Below are positions 60,663 to 64,000 of a stretch of DNA of 64,000 nt, piece after piece (positions within the stretch are counted from its first letter, which is position 1; each line of letters begins with the position of its first letter). The position numbers were made by a program, and so were the translations under genes. The stretch comes from Carya illinoinensis (Eukaryota; Streptophyta; Magnoliopsida; Fagales; Juglandaceae): NCBI RefSeq assembly GCF_018687715.1, contig NC_056762.1, positions 41,275,520 through 41,339,519 on the forward strand. The letters run 5' to 3'. The notes under the pieces are model-generated. The model was given only the letters and a program-made list of their open reading frames with translations, had not been told where the DNA came from and did not search any database.

Positions 60663-60674
60663 TGACACGTGTCA
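60663..60674. promoter_or_regulatory. 12-bp palindromic G-box in the LRR promoter
   Basis: TGACACGTGTCA, a perfect palindrome with an ACGT core, 127 bp upstream of the start codon. Such sites bind bZIP or bHLH factors as dimers. Nearby GACGTGG (about 60560) is another ACGT element. Confidence 0.55.
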
Positions 60675-60800
60675 ATTTGAAGCACATCATTCGTTCGGTT
60701 CATCGGGAGAGTTTTACAGCTTCACCTTCCTAACCAACGTCGAGCTTAGATCTGAAAGCAAGGCTCACGCTGCGGTACATTTCCGAGGAACTGTACTGCC

Positions 60801-63800
60801 ATGGATCGGGTTCTAAAAGCTGCTAGAGCCTCCGGTTCTCTCAACCTATCAAATCGTTCCCTCAGGCACGCTCCGTGTTCTCTTTCTTCTCCTTTTAATT
60901 TTGTTCGTAAATCTAAATTTCATGTAGTGGTGTTCTATTAATTGCTTCGTGAAGATAATTAAAGCCAGATGAAGATGCGTCAATTAGCGTAATAGTGGAT
61001 AGCATAGTACAATGATACATCCGTGTTTGTTTGACATAACTGTTAGTGCCGATTAGATGTTTACAGGCTGTTGGCGGATCAGCCTGACACATCTTAGTTG
61101 TGGTTCGAGATGTCTGAGTGTTATTCACCCCGGTTTAGTTGAATACTATGAGTAGAATCTACTTTCTTTGTATTTTTTTTTCTTGAAAGCTTTCTCTGTG
61201 CGTTTTGCTTTTGAATATATTGGGTGTTTAGTTCTTATGACTCGTACGACGATCGCAATATTTTTCCTCTCGAGAGATAGGCCGACGGTTTGTTACCTAC
61301 ATCTGCTATTACTCTTTCGGTAATGACGAGAATTATATGATTTGAGAAGATTTGATGATTTCTACTTCATAGTGATTCATTTAAATCGTAATGCATCGTA
61401 GTAGAGAATGATATGGTTAATTATGTATGCCTTACTTTTACTTGTGTTTCTATTATCAGGGATGTGCCCAATGAAGTATACAAATGTTTGGATGCAGTTG
61501 GAAATGATGAAAAGTGGTGGGAGGTAATTTATTTTCGACTTTTGCTTTGTTCTTCCTTAACGTGCCATATGGAATGGCAAATGATATGGGTCACGATGGT
61601 AGGGTTTTTTTTTTTTTTTTTTTTTTTTTATAACTTAATGATTAAGGAAGTGTTTTTTAATGATATTGTGAATTTTTTTTTTTAAATGTTTAAGGATATA
61701 AAAAAAAATGTATGAAAAAAAAAAGACCAAATGGCCTTGTCGGTGAGTTTTCTCGTGCTAGCACGATCCTATGGAATGTTAACTAGAAAGATGAAGTTGA
61801 ATACAACTTACAAAAGATATTTGGACTGATGGTGTCATTGCTTGTGTTGCAGGCTGTGGAGCTACAGAAGCTCATTTTGGCTCATAATGATATTGAATCA
61901 TTGAAAGAAGACCTTAGGAATCTACCTCAATTGACTGTATTGAATGTCAGCCACAATAAACTTTCTGAACTTCCCGCTGCGATAGGAGAGTAGGTTTTCT
62001 AAACAAATATAACTGTTAATCTTTTTCATGAATGTATTCCCATGTTTCTTGGTGTTCTTAACCTAACGTTTATGCATGTTTAACGTGTGATTTTGTTTTT
62101 TTCTTGACCTGTTTGACAGGCTTCCTTCACTGAAATCTTTAGATGTGTCCTTCAACTCAATTCAAAACCTCCCTGAAGAAATTGGATCAGCAACTTCTCT
62201 TGTCAAGTATACTTTTCATCTTTTCTTTCTTTCTGCTTCCTCTCCATCTTTTTCAATAATTTTTTTTTCTTTTTTTTTTCCCTCCTCCACTCTTGCTTTG
62301 ATCACAACTAGTACATTTTCTACTTCCTTGTTGCTGTTTTGAATGTTTATTTTTGTTTCTTTGCTTTTTTTTTCTTGGTGTTTCTAGTTTCTGAAAAATC
62401 GTAATGAAAAACAAGAAAATATCAAACATGATATGGTGTTATGATCAGGATTATATCACTCTGTGCATATGATGGTTTTGGGTTGCCCTACCATCTTTTG
62501 AGTACCTTAAACCTGAATTAGATTAGTACATTTATTGGTTTTGGTGCAAATCTACAGCCCATTCTTGGTGATTTTCACTCTTCTCATCTCAAAGTGATGC
62601 AGCCTTATTTGTTTCTTGTTTTAATCCGACTTTTGTTGGCATTGAATGCTAATGAAGAAAATACTAATGGTGACGTAGATAATGAGTGGCAGAAATCACT
62701 CTTCTCATCTCAAAGTGATACAGCCTTATTTGTTTCATATTTTAATCCTTTTTTTGTTGGCATTGAATGCTAATGAAGAAAATATTAATGGTAACATAGA
62801 TAATGAGTGGCATAAATGATTGATAACTTGTTTTTACCCCTCTTTTGGAAGTCCTTTTGGAATGGACTGAGCGTGAAAGACCTTAACCTTTAACACCATA
62901 TAGGATTTAATTACTTTGTTTATGTTTACGCTAGTGTTTATGTTTTTGTTTTCCTGCTAGTGATTATAGTATAGATTTTAACCTTTAGCAATTGATACAT
63001 CCAGATTTGTGTGATCATTTCATACCAGGTTTGACTGTTCTTCCAATCAGCTTAAGGAACTTCCAAGCTCCATTGGAAGATGTATAGCTTTATCAGATTT
63101 GAAGGTAATGATTTACCATGATGGAATGACAAACACCAGGGACCTCACAATGTGTTATCTGATGACGTTTGGGTCATGACACTTTTTTCCCAGGCATCAA
63201 ACAATGTTATTACCAGTTTGCCCGAAGAGCTAGCGAACTGTTCAAAATTAACAAAACTAGATGTGGAGGTATTAGTTGGATCTATTATTTGCATACTAGA
63301 TTTTAGATGGCCTGCTTGTTCATGTACTGTAAAGTATTGTTGACATATTCTACTTATCAAAAAAAAAAAAAAAAAAAGTATTGTTGACATATTGTGTGTA
63401 TCTCTGATATTATTGTCAGGGAAACAAGCTCACTATGCTATCTGAGCATTTGATTACATCGTGGACCATGCTCACTGAACTTAATGCATGTAATTATCAG
63501 CATTTTCACCATCTAGGTATTAGATCCTACTTGTATAGCTACATATGGATTGAACTCGTATTGTTACTTCAATATGTGCAGCAAAAAATATATTGAATGG
63601 TATACCAGAGAACATTGGCAATCTTTCACATCTCATTCGTCTTGATTTTCATCAGAACAGTGAGTGAATTGTGCTAGGATTTCCCTTCCCCTTTTTTCCT
63701 TTTTTATGTGTAACTTAAAACCAGTTTCTTCCACGTCCTTATAAATTTTCTATGTAACGAGTTGTGCAGGAATTTCATCAATCCCGGCATCAATAACGGG

Positions 63801-64000
63801 TTGCTCTTCTCTTGTGGAGTTCTATATGGGGTCATATTCTTACTTGATATCATTTGATAATTTTAGAATTTTAGGGGCATTTGGATTGTGTGGATTTCCT
63901 TCTGCTCGAAAGTTGGCACCTTTTGATAATTATATGGCTTTGATGACATAAAATTTCAGGAATAACACACTGTCTTTGTTACCGGCTGAGATTGGGGTGC
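60801..64000 (+). CDS. Leucine-rich-repeat protein, LRRC40-like (5' part; continues past the window)
   Basis: Exons: 60801-60865, 61460-61523, 61853-61989, 62120-62206, 63029-63104, 63194-63268, 63420-63489, 63582-63659, 63770-63830 and 63960 onward. The 754 nt seen are in phase throughout. The protein begins [20 protein letters not shown], then [10 protein letters not shown], and continues as successive 23-residue LRRs ([87 protein letters not shown]). No signal peptide, so probably intracellular. Intron boundaries fall roughly once per repeat. Corresponds to Arabidopsis At3g15410; function is not established. Intron 1 appears to start with GC (CTCAG|GCACGC). Confidence 0.93.
62576..62816. 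repeat. 121-bp tandem duplication in LRR intron 4
   Basis: CACTCTTCTCATCTCAAAGT starts at 62576 and again at 62697; the copies differ by several substitutions (GATGCAGCC/GATACAGCC, GACGTAG/AACATAG). Older than the CHER1 intron 1 duplication by divergence. Confidence 0.88.
63331..63393 (+). mobile_element. Vestigial LINE-tail insertion with 19-bp target duplication in LRR intron 6
   Basis: AAAGTATTGTTGACATATT at 63331-63349 and again at 63375-63393 flanks a 25-bp insert: CTACTTATC followed by 16 A. Confidence 0.92.

Noticed and set aside
1..64000. CRISPR arrays, operons, ribosomal RNA genes
   Set aside because: None present; the DNA is eukaryotic and I saw no rRNA core motifs or regularly spaced repeats.

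Overview
This 64 kb window is nuclear DNA of a flowering plant. The genes are rich in introns with plant-type splice sites, the spacers are very AT-rich, and LINE, copia, TRIM and MITE relics are frequent. Protein similarity points to a woody eudicot. The short elements rich in CATCTCATCTCATCTC and the LINE tails ending ACTTATCAAAA recall Fagales, probably the walnut/hickory family; that attribution rests on memory and is an inference.

I rebuilt exon by exon the coding frames of seven genes: an intronless ERF4-like EAR-motif repressor (4746-5396, -); a CHER1-type choline transporter-like protein (12856-19580, +, 10 exons, 700 aa); an SDE5-like DUF1771/Smr protein (20083-28303, -, 10 coding exons, 473 aa, non-coding first exon(s) upstream to about 31.5 kb); an ATA20-like secreted glycine-rich protein (36525-37964, +); a clade I MLO protein (38765-48597, -, 15 exons, 557 aa); a chloroplast trigger factor (54329-59079, +, 13 exons, 551 aa); and the 5' part of an LRRC40-type leucine-rich-repeat gene cut by the window edge (60801-64000, +). 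The multi-exon models of the five complete spliced or intronless genes stay in frame from start to stop, which supports them. A decayed F-box gene lies at about 8.94-10.09 kb.

From memory, ERF4, CHER1, SDE5, ATA20 and the LRR gene correspond to Arabidopsis At3g15210, At3g15380, At3g15390, At3g15400 and At3g15410, so the window looks like one conserved ancestral block. MLO4/11 and the trigger factor sit on other chromosomes in Arabidopsis. The genes do not form a pathway: they cover transcriptional repression, choline/lipid homeostasis, small-RNA silencing, the anther cell wall, membrane signalling and plastid protein folding.

The most notable non-genic structure is retroelement debris. A truncated LINE in SDE5 intron 6 was hit by a complete 333-bp TRIM element (120-bp LTRs, ATCAT target duplication), and a 280-bp tandem duplication then made a third LTR. 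A second truncated LINE lies in MLO intron 4. At least six very small insertions (about 12-47 bp) consist of little more than a LINE 3' end plus poly(A), flanked by 13-19 bp target-site duplications. Three introns appear to be GC-AG. I found no CRISPR, operon or clearly new multi-gene system; the vestigial LINE-tail insertions and the three-LTR TRIM are the best leads.
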